A DNA stretch of 64,000 nt, taken from contig NZ_QGGW01000007.1 in assembly GCF_003148775.1 (NCBI RefSeq), positions 124,001 to 188,000 of the forward strand. The letters are read 5' to 3'. Of this stretch, positions 8,680 to 17,043 are shown piece by piece. Below the pieces are notes generated by a model. That model was not told the DNA's origin and ran no database searches. It was given only the letters and a program-made list of their open reading frames with translations. Origin of the DNA: Roseicyclus mahoneyensis (lineage in GTDB: Bacteria > Pseudomonadota > Alphaproteobacteria > Rhodobacterales > Rhodobacteraceae). A program made the position numbers and the translations under genes. Every line of letters starts with the position of its first letter. Positions within the stretch are counted from its first letter, which is position 1.

Positions 8680-9467
8680 GCGAGAGCAGCCGCATCCCCC
8701 CGCGTTTTCGCGCGCCCTCGGCGCTGGCTTGGGTGCTGGTCGTGGGCTTCGCGGCCTTTTTCATCCAGGGTCTCATCGCCTCGGAAATCTCGCTTGACCG
8801 GCTGGTGCGCGGGGCCAGCAACCTTGTGCGCTTCATCGGACAGGCTGTGCCGCCGGATTTCTCGCGCGCGCCCAACATCGCCGATGCCATGCTCGAGACG
8901 CTCAACATCGCCATCGTGGGCGTCACCTTCGGCTGCCTTTTTTCAATCCCTCTGGCGCTGCTATCGGCGCGCAACACCGCGCCGAACGCGGTCGTGCGCG
9001 TCCTTGCGCGGTTCGTCATCTCGGTCTCGCGGACCATTCCCGATCTGATCTGGGCGCTGATCTTCGTGGTGACCGTCGGGCTGGGGCCGCTTGCGGGGAT
9101 TCTCGCCATCATCATGGACACGATCGGTTTTGCCGCGCGCTTTTATTCCGAACGCTTCGAAGAGGTTCAAAAGGGCCCGTCCGAGGCGCTGACCTCGACG
9201 GGGGCGGGCCGGTTATCGGTCATCTTCGGCGCCATCTTGCCCGAAAGCTTCGCCTCGATGACCGCGACATCGCTGTTCAGCGTGGAAAAGGCGATCCGCT
9301 CGGCGGTCACGCTCGGGCTGGTGGGCGCGGGCGGGATCGGGGTGGAACTGTCCACCGCGATGCGCTTGTTCCGCTACGATCAGGCCGCAGCGATCATCCT
9401 TGTCATACTGGTCGTGGTCATCGTGTTCGAACAGATCTCCTCGAGCATCCGCAAGCGGATCATCTGA
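8676..9467 (+). CDS. phnE: Phosphonate ABC transporter permease
   Basis: A 263-residue inner-membrane permease of the PhnE family with about six predicted membrane segments (first one near 15-33, last near 236-254). ETLNIAIVGVTFGCLFSIPLALLS and SRTIPDLIWALIFV are typical of the family. The cytoplasmic coupling loop reads GPSEALTSTGAGRLSVIFGAILPE. The start overlaps phnC by four bases. It closes the first Pho-regulated operon. About 150 bases then separate it from the second transporter, which has its own Pho box. Confidence 0.92.
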   Translation: MSESSRIPPRFRAPSALAWVLVVGFAAFFIQGLIASEISLDRLVRGASNLVRFIGQAVPPDFSRAPNIADAMLETLNIAIVGVTFGCLFSIPLALLSARNTAPNAVVRVLARFVISVSRTIPDLIWALIFVVTVGLGPLAGILAIIMDTIGFAARFYSERFEEVQKGPSEALTSTGAGRLSVIFGAILPESFASMTATSLFSVEKAIRSAVTLGLVGAGGIGVELSTAMRLFRYDQAAAIILVILVVVIVFEQISSSIRKRII

Positions 9468-9556
9468 CACCCGCAAGGGGCGGGCAGGGGCGTCGCGCAC
9501 CGTCGATCAAGGCGCACGGCCCCGGCCCGGCTTGCCCGCCGACCCGGCGCAAAAGG

Positions 9557-9574
9557 CTGTCATCAAACCGTCAT
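9557..9574 (+). promoter_or_regulatory. Pho box upstream of the second transporter
   Basis: CTGTCAT-CAAA-CCGTCAT matches the PhoB consensus with a single mismatch and the right 4-base spacer. It lies 43 bases before the GTG start of the ATPase gene, so this operon is probably induced by phosphate starvation independently of phnDCE. Confidence 0.85.
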
Positions 9575-9616
9575 CCCGTCCGGGTAACCGCAGGTCTGCA
9601 AGGGACGGGGACAGCC

Positions 9617-10729
9617 GTGAGACAGGACACACCATCGGCAGGCGAGGCGCAGCACGCCATCGCCACACGCGCCCTGTCGCTGAGCTACGGTCAGACACAC
9701 GTGCTGCGCGGGATCGACCTCGGCTTGAACAGGGGTCAGACGCTGGCCCTTCTGGGTCCGTCCGGTTGCGGCAAGACGACCCTTTTGCGTCTGGTGGCCG
9801 GACTGCTCGCCCCGACCAGGGGCGACATATTCATCGACGGGCGGCAGGTGGCGGGGCAAGGCGTTCTTGTTCCGCCCGAGCGGCGCGGTCTGGGCATGGT
9901 GTTTCAGGATTACGCGCTCTGGCCGCATCTGAGTGTTGCGGGCAATGTCGCCTTCCCGCTCGAAATGGCGGGGGTGGGCCGCGCCGAGCGTGACCGCCGC
10001 GTCATGGCGGCGTTGAGCCGGGTGGGTCTGGCCGAGATGTCCGCACGCCGCCCCTCTGCGCTGTCGGGCGGCCAGCAGCAGCGGGTGGCGATCGCACGGG
10101 CCATCGTCGGCGAGCCGCGGATCGTGCTGTTCGACGAACCCCTGTCCAACCTCGACCGCGAGTTGCGGGAAACCATGGTGGCCGAACTGGGCGCCCTGAT
10201 CCGCGATCTGGGGCTGACGGCGATCTATGTGACCCATGACCAGTCCGAGGCGCTGACGCTGGCCGACCGGGTCGCGGTGATGGACGCGGGCGAGATTGCC
10301 CAACTGGCGGCCCCCGAGGATCTTGTCGAGCATCCGGCCTCTCCGAAGGTTGCGGAATTCCTGCGGCTCGGGGCGGTGCTGACGCTGCGGCGCGTGGCCG
10401 AGGACTGGCATCTGGGCCAGCATCCGCTGGGCCTCACGGGGGGGCCCGCCTCCGCGATGGCGCATGTGCTTGTCACGCCCCGTGCCCTTGTGGTGGCGGA
10501 TGCCGCGGGTGCCACCCTGACCGGCGATGTTATCGCCATTCAGTACCGCGACACCGCCTATGCGATCACCGTCAGGCTGGCCGATACCGCCCCGGTCCAG
10601 ACTGTCCAGATCGCCAGCAATACCCGCATGCGGATCGGAGACCGCATCGGGTTGACCCTCCTCTCCGACCGGCTGCGTTGGTTTCCCGCGCAGTCCCCAC
10701 ACCCCTTGAAAGAGACAAGATCATGTTGA
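9617..10729 (+). CDS. ABC transporter ATP-binding protein, PhnT/PotA-like
   Basis: A 370-residue ATPase of the PotA/FbpC/PhnT class. It has Walker A GPSGCGKTT, Q-loop VFQDYALW, signature LSGGQQQRVAIARAIV, Walker B IVLFDEPLSNLD and H-loop YVTHDQSEA, then a C-terminal TOBE-like regulatory domain (about 275-370, with TGDVIAIQYRDTAYAITV). The GTG start fits the Pho box spacing. Its end overlaps the binding-protein gene by seven bases. In company with a binding protein, a fused permease and a phosphodiesterase under a Pho box, it probably drives import of an organophosphorus compound such as 2-aminoethylphosphonate. Iron or polyamine import is less likely. Confidence 0.85.
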   Translation: MRQDTPSAGEAQHAIATRALSLSYGQTHVLRGIDLGLNRGQTLALLGPSGCGKTTLLRLVAGLLAPTRGDIFIDGRQVAGQGVLVPPERRGLGMVFQDYALWPHLSVAGNVAFPLEMAGVGRAERDRRVMAALSRVGLAEMSARRPSALSGGQQQRVAIARAIVGEPRIVLFDEPLSNLDRELRETMVAELGALIRDLGLTAIYVTHDQSEALTLADRVAVMDAGEIAQLAAPEDLVEHPASPKVAEFLRLGAVLTLRRVAEDWHLGQHPLGLTGGPASAMAHVLVTPRALVVADAAGATLTGDVIAIQYRDTAYAITVRLADTAPVQTVQIASNTRMRIGDRIGLTLLSDRLRWFPAQSPHPLKETRSC

Positions 10730-11676
10730 AGACCACGCTTCGTGCCAGCGTCGCCACCGTCAGCCTTCTGGCTGCCACCAGCGCTTTCGCTGATGTCACC
10801 GTCTACACCGCCGGCCCCGCCGGGCTGATCGAACAACTCGCGGCTGGCTTCACCGAAGAAACCGGCATCGCAATCGAGTTCTTCCAGGCCACCACCGGCA
10901 ACATCATGGCCCGCATCGAGGCCGAGGCCGCCAACCCGGTGGTCGATGTGCTGATCTCCGCTTCGTGGGACACCGCGACCGACTTCGCGGAGCGTGGCTG
11001 GCTCGCGCCCTACACCAGCCCGAATGCGGCCACCGTGCCTGATTTCTTGCAGACCGACACCGCCGTCGCGCAGGGCGTGGCGGCACTGGCCATCGCCTGG
11101 AACCCGACCTCGGGCACGCCGCGTCCGACCGAATGGTCCGATCTGACCGCGCCCGAGTTTCAGGGTCTCGTGAACCTTCCCGATCCGGCGCAGTCGGGCT
11201 CGGCGTTCGAACTGGTCGCGGCGCTCATGGCCACCAGCGGCATCGAGCTGTTCGACAGCCTCGCCGCCAATGGCGCCATCGTCGCGGGTGCCAATGCCGA
11301 GGCGCTGAACCCCGTGCTTCAGGGGGCCAAGGCCGCCGTGTTCGGCGCGGTCGACTATATCGCGCTCAACAACATGGCTGCCGGTGAATCGATCGAGGTG
11401 ATCTTTCCGGAAAGCGGCACGGTCATCGCGCCGCGCCCGATGATGATCCTGAACTGGTCCGACAACCAGACCGACGCGCAGGCCTTCATCGACTATGTGC
11501 TGTCGGATGCCGGTCAGGCCATCGTCGCCGCGCAGAACCTGATGCCTGCCCGCGCCGACGTGGCGGCGGATCGCGCGCTGATCGCTGACCTTACGATCCT
11601 GCCGATCGACGCCGAGGCCGTCTATGGCGCGCGCGCCGAGACGCTGGACGCCTTCGCCGGCGCCTTCGCGCAGTAA
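10723..11676 (+). CDS. ABC transporter substrate-binding protein, PhnS/FbpA-like
   Basis: A 317-residue extracellular solute-binding protein (SBP_bac type, as in FbpA, PotD-like and PhnS proteins). The first 23 residues are a signal peptide (SAFA-D), and the mature protein starts VTVYTAGPAGLIEQL, the usual first strand. EEADFAERGW-like and LNWSDNQTDAQAFIDYVLS segments match the family C-terminus. Its start lies inside the ATPase gene (seven-base overlap), so expression is coupled. The ligand is inferred from the Pho box and the phosphodiesterase downstream to be a phosphonate or phosphodiester; Fe3+ remains possible because the fold is shared. Confidence 0.82.
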   Translation: MLKTTLRASVATVSLLAATSAFADVTVYTAGPAGLIEQLAAGFTEETGIAIEFFQATTGNIMARIEAEAANPVVDVLISASWDTATDFAERGWLAPYTSPNAATVPDFLQTDTAVAQGVAALAIAWNPTSGTPRPTEWSDLTAPEFQGLVNLPDPAQSGSAFELVAALMATSGIELFDSLAANGAIVAGANAEALNPVLQGAKAAVFGAVDYIALNNMAAGESIEVIFPESGTVIAPRPMMILNWSDNQTDAQAFIDYVLSDAGQAIVAAQNLMPARADVAADRALIADLTILPIDAEAVYGARAETLDAFAGAFAQ

Positions 11677-11686
11677 GGCGCCCCGC

Positions 11687-13360
11687 ATGGCCAAAAGCCG
11701 TGCCGCGATCAGCCCCACCGTCGCGCTTGCGGCGGTGGGGCTTTCCATCGTCGTGGCTGTCCCGTTCCTTGCGATCGTGCTGCAGGCGATCTTTCCGACG
11801 CTTGGGCGCGGCTCCTTCGCCGCGCCGTTCTCGGCCTTTGCGGGCGCGCTCGGGGATGCGGCGCTGATCGGCATGGCGGGCAACACGCTGCTGCTGGGGT
11901 TTTGCGTGGTGGTGCTGTCGGCCGTGGTCTCCGTGCCGCTGGCCATCGCCCGCGCCCTGTTCCGTGTGCCCGGTGCGGCGATCTGGGACGTGATGTTCCT
12001 GATCCCCTTCATGATCCCACCCTATATCGCCGTGTTGGGCTGGATCATGACGCTGCAGCCGCGCGGCTATCTGTTCCAGCTTGCAGGTTTCGACCTTGGT
12101 TCGTTCCTGTTCTCGCTGCCCGGCATCGTCTTCGTGATGACGCTCAACACCTTTCCGGTGGTCTATTTCGCGGTCTCGCGCACGGTGGAAACCGTAGGCT
12201 CCCGCTATGCGGACGTCGCGCGCCTGTTCGGCGCCACCCCCGCCCGCGCGTTCTGGCGCGTGACCCTGCCGCTGTCGACGCCGGGCCTTGCCGCCAGCCT
12301 GCTGCTCGTCTTCGCCATGGCGATCGAGGAATACGGCACCCCCGCAGCCCTTGGCCGCCGCGCGGGCTTTGACGTTCTGGTGACCGCCATCGACCTGCGC
12401 GTGTCCGACTGGCCCATCGACCTGCCCGGTGCCGCCATCCTGTCGCTGATCCTCGTGATCTTGTCCTTCTGTGCGTTCCTGTTGCAACGCTGGGTTCTCA
12501 ACCGTCGCTCCTACGAGGCGACGACGGGCAAGCCGCAAGACACGTCCAAGCGCGAGCTTGGCGTCTGGACCTTTCCCGTCCTCGCCCTGTTTGCTCTGGT
12601 GGCCTTCGTCGCGACGATCCTGCCGCTGCTGGCGATCCTTGCAACCGCCCTGTCGCGGACCATTTCCGGCGGGCTGGCGTGGTCGAACCTGAGCTTTCGG
12701 CATTTCGCCGCGATCCTCGGCGATACGACCGGGGCGCTCAAGGCGTTGAGCACCAGCCTGTCGCTCGGCGTCGGCGCGGCGCTCATCACCGGCCTTTTGG
12801 GGGCGCTGTCGGCCTATGCGGTGGTGAAATCGCGCGCGCGGGGTCGCGGGGTGCTCGATGTTCTGACGATCCTGCCCAACTCTCTGCCGGGCATCGTGGT
12901 CGCGGTCGGGCTGATCCTTGCGTGGAACCAGCCGTGGCTGCCGATCACGCCCTACAACACGTCGCTGATCTTGCTGCTGGCCTATTGCTGCATCCTTCTG
13001 CCCCAGCCGGTGCGCTATGCCACCGCCGCCTTCCACCAGATCGGCGACAACCTCGAGGCGGCGGCGCGCGTCTCGGGCGCGTCTTCGCTGACCGCCTTCC
13101 GGCGCATCTTGCTGCCGCTGATCGCGCCAAGCCTGCTGGCGGCGATGCTGCTGGTCTTTGCCGTGGCAACGCGGGAACTGGTCGCCTCGGTCGTGATCGC
13201 GCCGGTCGGGGTTTCCACCATCTCGACCTATATCTGGCGGCAGTTCGAACAGGGATCGGTGGGACTGGGCATGGCGATGGCCTTTGTGACCATCCTGATC
13301 ACCACGGCGCTGCCGCTGATCGTGTTGAGCCTGATGGGGCGGCGGGGGTCCTTGCTATGA
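11687..13360 (+). CDS. Fused two-domain ABC transporter permease, PhnUV/FbpB-like
   Basis: A 557-residue inner-membrane permease made of two BPD_transp_1 units in tandem, with about 12 membrane segments. The first unit has the coupling loop VARLFGATPARAFWRVTLPL, the second AARVSGASSLTAFRRILLPL; both contain the EAA-like G motif. This fused layout occurs in iron (FbpB) and in putative 2-aminoethylphosphonate permeases, where two separate genes (phnU, phnV) are the alternative form. The start is ATG, 11 bases after the binding-protein stop. Its own stop overlaps the phosphodiesterase start (ATGA). The context favours organophosphorus uptake. Confidence 0.87.
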   Translation: MAKSRAAISPTVALAAVGLSIVVAVPFLAIVLQAIFPTLGRGSFAAPFSAFAGALGDAALIGMAGNTLLLGFCVVVLSAVVSVPLAIARALFRVPGAAIWDVMFLIPFMIPPYIAVLGWIMTLQPRGYLFQLAGFDLGSFLFSLPGIVFVMTLNTFPVVYFAVSRTVETVGSRYADVARLFGATPARAFWRVTLPLSTPGLAASLLLVFAMAIEEYGTPAALGRRAGFDVLVTAIDLRVSDWPIDLPGAAILSLILVILSFCAFLLQRWVLNRRSYEATTGKPQDTSKRELGVWTFPVLALFALVAFVATILPLLAILATALSRTISGGLAWSNLSFRHFAAILGDTTGALKALSTSLSLGVGAALITGLLGALSAYAVVKSRARGRGVLDVLTILPNSLPGIVVAVGLILAWNQPWLPITPYNTSLILLLAYCCILLPQPVRYATAAFHQIGDNLEAAARVSGASSLTAFRRILLPLIAPSLLAAMLLVFAVATRELVASVVIAPVGVSTISTYIWRQFEQGSVGLGMAMAFVTILITTALPLIVLSLMGRRGSLL

Positions 13361-14103
13361 GCCTGATCGTCCAGATCACAGATCCCCATCTGCGCAGCGA
13401 CGGGGCCGATCCGTGCCACGACCCGGCGCAGGCGATGCAGCGGGCCTTTGCGGCGATTTCCGCCATGGATATCCGCCCTGACGCCATCGTTCTGTCCGGC
13501 GACATCATCGACCGCAGCGCACGCGATTACGCCCATGCGCTGCCGCTGCTGCGTCAGGCCCCGGTCCGGCTTTTGCCGATGCCCGGCAATCATGACCGTA
13601 TGGTGGAATTCCGGGCGGCCTTTGGCGGATGGGCGCCTTATGTGCCCGATCACCTCAGCTTTGTGGAACCAGTGGGCGAGGTGCTGCTGATCGGGCTGGA
13701 CAGCAACTTGCCGGGTGGGGGCGGCGGCGTGGATGAGGCACGGCTCGACTGGTTGTCCGCGGTGCTGGCGGAGGCCCGCGCACCGGTGCTGCTGGCTCTC
13801 CACCATCCGCCCTTTCCGACGCATGCCCCGCATCTCGACGCCTCGGGCTTTGCCGGCGCCGACGCGCTCGCGTCCTGCCTGTCGGGCAGCCGCGTGTGCA
13901 AGATCATCGCCGGCCACAGCCACCGCGGGATGCAGACACTCTGGGCCGGCCTTCCCGCCAGCACATGCACGGCCATCGGCCATGGGCTCAGCCTGTCGCT
14001 GTCCGGCAAGACGCCGCATCGGCCTGTCGGCACGGGACCGGGCTACGAGCTTCACCAGCTGCGGTCAGGGGCGCTTGTGAGTCATCAGGTTGCCTTGGGA
14101 TGA
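13357..14103 (+). CDS. Calcineurin-like metallophosphodiesterase (GpdQ/CpdA-like)
   Basis: A 248-residue binuclear metallophosphoesterase. All metal-binding motifs are visible: D9-x-H11 in QITDPHL, Asp49 in LSGDIID, GNHD (Asn78-His79), His149 and the C-terminal GHSH (His187, His189). There is no signal peptide, so it acts in the cytoplasm. Its ATG overlaps the permease stop. It probably cleaves an imported phosphodiester, in the manner of GpdQ on glycerophosphodiesters, or a cyclic nucleotide (CpdA). The Pho-regulated transport context supports the former. It is the last gene of the operon. Confidence 0.85.
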   Translation: MSLIVQITDPHLRSDGADPCHDPAQAMQRAFAAISAMDIRPDAIVLSGDIIDRSARDYAHALPLLRQAPVRLLPMPGNHDRMVEFRAAFGGWAPYVPDHLSFVEPVGEVLLIGLDSNLPGGGGGVDEARLDWLSAVLAEARAPVLLALHHPPFPTHAPHLDASGFAGADALASCLSGSRVCKIIAGHSHRGMQTLWAGLPASTCTAIGHGLSLSLSGKTPHRPVGTGPGYELHQLRSGALVSHQVALG

Positions 14104-14258
14104 TCCGGTGTCCCCTTGCGGCAAGGCACAGCTGAACGGCACAAGGGGCGAGGCAGACGCCGATCCGCAGCCGGGAACCGCGTCGGATGACGCTCGCGCT
14201 TGGCCTTGAGCCGAAGGGCCCCGGACGTGGCGCAACCGGTCGGCAGCGGGTCGGCGCC

Positions 14259-14477
14259 CTACAGGATCAGCCCATCGGACCCATGCGGCAGGTGCAAGAC
14301 GCGTGAAACCTCCACGACGCCCGGGGAGGCTGCGGACGCCCGAGGGGCCAAGGCCACATCGTGGGCCACCGATGCCGCATCCAAGACGCGCGGCGACATG
14401 GCCGTCATCACGAGTGTGAGCGCTGCAATTCTCGTGAAGATCTTCCCCTGCCGTCTCTTTCTCGCGTGCCGCCCCAT
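14259..14477 (-). CDS. Possible small secreted protein, unrecognised
   Basis: A 72-residue open frame whose N-terminus looks like a signal peptide: basic stretch RKRRQGKIFTR, hydrophobic IAALTLVMTAMS, then a possible cleavage site before VLDAAS. The remaining 35 or so residues have no known motif. It sits in a stretch of decayed DNA, has no clear ribosome binding site and matches nothing I recognise, so it may be fortuitous in GC-rich sequence. Confidence 0.25.
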   Translation of the reverse strand: MGRHARKRRQGKIFTRIAALTLVMTAMSPRVLDAASVAHDVALAPRASAASPGVVEVSRVLHLPHGSDGLIL

Positions 14478-14662
14478 CAAGGGATGGCATCGCGACTGGC
14501 TCAAAATTGCCTTGCACCACGGAGCCAAGTCCAGCGCATCCGCCGATCATGAACCGGGCGCGGCGCGCCGTTCACCTGCCGTTCAAGGACGCGGCAGGAC
14601 CGGCTCGGACAGAGGGGCAAATCTTGGGGTCATCGCAACCCGAACCCAAGATTGGTCCACAA

Positions 14663-14962
14663 ATGAAATACTTCAAGCGGATCCAGACCGACATCCCGAC
14701 CGCATTCCTGTTGGACGAAATCGCCCCAGCCAGCGACGCCTGGGCGCAGATAGCGGGCCGTCACGACAAGATCGCGATGCAGCGCGAGGCGCTGGAGCTA
14801 CTGCTGCGCGGGCTGCGCAAGTCGATGATGCACGGGCGAAAGGACCGCGACAGACATGAAATCCGCTGGATGACCGTCTCCGAGGCCTTTTTGCGGGCGC
14901 GCGCCTTCATCATCGATGCGGCGGCGCGGTTCCCATCTTTCGGTCGGGTCTGCCCGGCCTGA
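14663..14962 (+). pseudogene. Truncated aspartyl/asparaginyl beta-hydroxylase-like relic
   Basis: The 99-residue frame begins MKYFKRIQTDIP and contains GRHDKIAMQREAL, LRGLRKS and GRKDRDRHEIRW, matching the N-terminal third of the aspartyl/asparaginyl beta-hydroxylase-domain proteins common in alphaproteobacteria. After FGRVCPA it ends where intact members continue with the CLPAG segment and the iron-binding HxD/H residues. Those catalytic residues are absent, and I could not find the rest of the domain downstream in another frame. It is therefore read as a truncated pseudogene rather than a small functional protein. Confidence 0.55.
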
Positions 14963-15602
14963 TCTCGGATGCCTGGATCCTTGGGTCTGACTTTGGCCAG
15001 GGGATACCTGCCCATGCATCGGGCAGGCCCCGGCAGGTCATCGCAGGGCCGGGCACAGGAACTGTTGGCGATGTGTCCGGATACGAGTCCGCAATCGCGG
15101 CGGGCGTGCCAGACGTCACCGATGCGGGCACGGGGTCCATCCAACGGCAATCGCCCGACCAGATCGGGCTTGCGCGGGAGCGTTTGGGCCGTCTGCACGG
15201 TCATCTGGCCTCGACCGGGGCGGCTGTGATCATGATTGCCTTGGATGCCAAGGCAATCTTGCGGCTGCGTCCATCCCTGATGGTGCAGATGATACATCCT
15301 GTTCCGGACAAACCTTGGTGCGACCTGTGACAAGCCGATCGGAGATGGTGCGCGCCGGTCGGGCGCGGTCTCGCCGGCGGCACATCCGACAGGCGGCGGT
15401 CACCGGTCGGATGGCAGCATTGAAAGTCGTCTTTATGAAACTGTTCCACGTTCCGGCGCATCGAGTGCCACACCACCGACACCCGCGAATCAACAGCTTT
15501 CCCACATGCCCGACCCGTGCCCTCACGGCACGGCGGCGGTGGGCTGATGGTCGGGTCAGGATGGTCTTGTGGCGTCGCAGGCGTGGTGGCGTCCGTCCCC
15601 CG

Positions 15603-16961
15603 TCAGAAGCTGCCGAATGCGATCCCCAAGGCCATGATCAGCGCGCAAGCCAGCGTCGGCCCTAGCACCGCTACCATGAAGATATCGGCATAGGCTTGTC
15701 GGTGGGTCATGCCGCAAATGCCCAGCAGCGTGATGACCGCCCCGTTATGGGGCAGTGTGTCGAGCCCGCCCGTCGCCACTGCAACGACCCGGTGCAACAG
15801 CGCGGGATCGACCGCTTGCGCCGTCGCCTGCGCCACCAGCGACGGCCCCAGCACGTCGAGCGCGATCGACATGCCGCCCGAAGCGGATCCGGTGATCCCC
15901 GCGAGCGCCCCAGAGGACAACGCCGCAGCGACGACGACATTGCCGCCCGACAGCCCATCGAGGCTGGCGCGGAGCATCTCGAACCCCGGCAAGGACGCGA
16001 TGACCGCGCCGAACCCCACGAGGCTGGCGGTGTTGAAAAGCGGCAGCAGGGCGGATTCGGCGCCTTCGTTCAATACCGCCATCAGCCGGGGCGGACGGCT
16101 GAGCGCAAGGGCAAGGGCCAGCGCGACGCCCAGTGCCGCGATCACCGACCACAGGCCGCCCACGCGCGACAGGTCGGTCGCGCCGTAAAGGGGCAGGGCG
16201 AGGTATCCGGTCTCCAGCGCGGGCAGCACCAGCACCCCCATCGCCAGCGTGCCGATCCCCACCGACGCGATCGGCACCAGCGCCACCCAAAGCGGCAGGG
16301 GCCGGTCGCGCGGCGGGCCGTCGGGCGCCTCGGGCGGTGCCTCGCCGGCAAGGGCGCGCGCGCGGTATCGTAGCCAGCCCAATCCCAGCGCCAGCATCAC
16401 CGCCCCGGCGATCACCCCCAGCCCCGGCGCGGCAAAGGGTGTGGTGCCGAAGGTGGCCATCGGGATGGCGTTCTGGATCGAGGGCGTTCCGGGCAGCGCG
16501 GTCATCGTGAAGGTGAAGGCGCCGAGCGCGATGGTCGCCGGGATCAGCCGCGCGGGCAATCCGGTCTGTGCAAACAGCGCGCGGGCCAGCGGCCATGCTG
16601 CAAAGGCGACCACGAAAAGCGACACCCCGCCATAGGTCAGCACCGCGCAGGCCAGCACCACCGCCAGCATGGCATTGGCGGGCCCAACCGCCGCCGCGAT
16701 GGCCTGCGCCAGCCGCTCGGCCGCGCCCGAGGCCTCCATCACCTTCCCGAACAGCGCGCCCAGCAAAAACAGCGGGAAGAAGGCCACGACAAAGCCCCCC
16801 GCCGCCGCCATGAAGACCTGCGTGTAGCCCGCCAGCACCGGCATTCCCGAGGCAAATGCCGCGAGCGCCGCCAACAGGGGCGCAAGAACCAGCACCGACA
16901 GCCCGGCCCAGGCCCCTGCGATCAGCAGGACAAGCGCAATCAGGATCAGGATGACGGACAT
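15603..16961 (-). CDS. GntP-family gluconate/organic acid permease
   Basis: A 452-residue, very hydrophobic inner-membrane protein with 12 or more membrane segments, of the GntP / citrate transporter (CitMHS-like) superfamily. Family segments include PLFLLGALFGKVMEASGAAERLA, YGGVSLFVVAFAAWPLA, ALPGTPSIQNAIP, SSGALAGITGSASGGMSIAL and GGLDTLPHNGAVITLL. It would symport a sugar acid or other carboxylate with protons. The start MSVILILIAL, at the first membrane helix, is preferred over a longer basic extension. No metabolic partner gene is adjacent, so the substrate is open. Its left neighbour is the decayed region. Confidence 0.87.
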   Translation of the reverse strand: MSVILILIALVLLIAGAWAGLSVLVLAPLLAALAAFASGMPVLAGYTQVFMAAAGGFVVAFFPLFLLGALFGKVMEASGAAERLAQAIAAAVGPANAMLAVVLACAVLTYGGVSLFVVAFAAWPLARALFAQTGLPARLIPATIALGAFTFTMTALPGTPSIQNAIPMATFGTTPFAAPGLGVIAGAVMLALGLGWLRYRARALAGEAPPEAPDGPPRDRPLPLWVALVPIASVGIGTLAMGVLVLPALETGYLALPLYGATDLSRVGGLWSVIAALGVALALALALSRPPRLMAVLNEGAESALLPLFNTASLVGFGAVIASLPGFEMLRASLDGLSGGNVVVAAALSSGALAGITGSASGGMSIALDVLGPSLVAQATAQAVDPALLHRVVAVATGGLDTLPHNGAVITLLGICGMTHRQAYADIFMVAVLGPTLACALIMALGIAFGSF

Positions 16962-17043
16962 GGGGCCTCTCGTGCTGCGGCGCAGCATAAGCCCATGTCG
17001 CCGGGGTTCCAAGTCTACCTCCGCGCCTGCGGCGAATGGCCGG

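Larger units (their letters stand above)
14104..15602 (+). other. 1.5 kb region with no convincing intact gene
   Basis: Open frames are short, overlap on both strands and mostly lack recognisable family patterns. The only recognisable homology is a truncated Asp/Asn beta-hydroxylase relic in the middle. A possible small secreted protein is encoded on the minus strand near the left end. An imperfect hairpin (CCCCTTG...CAAGGGG) follows the phosphodiesterase gene and may terminate it. The rest looks like decayed coding DNA between two conserved blocks. Confidence 0.6.

Noticed and set aside
14100-14160. A strong terminator after the phosphodiesterase gene
   Set aside because: The only stem (CCCCTTG/CAAGGGG) has a 23-base loop and no T run, so it is mentioned but not annotated separately.
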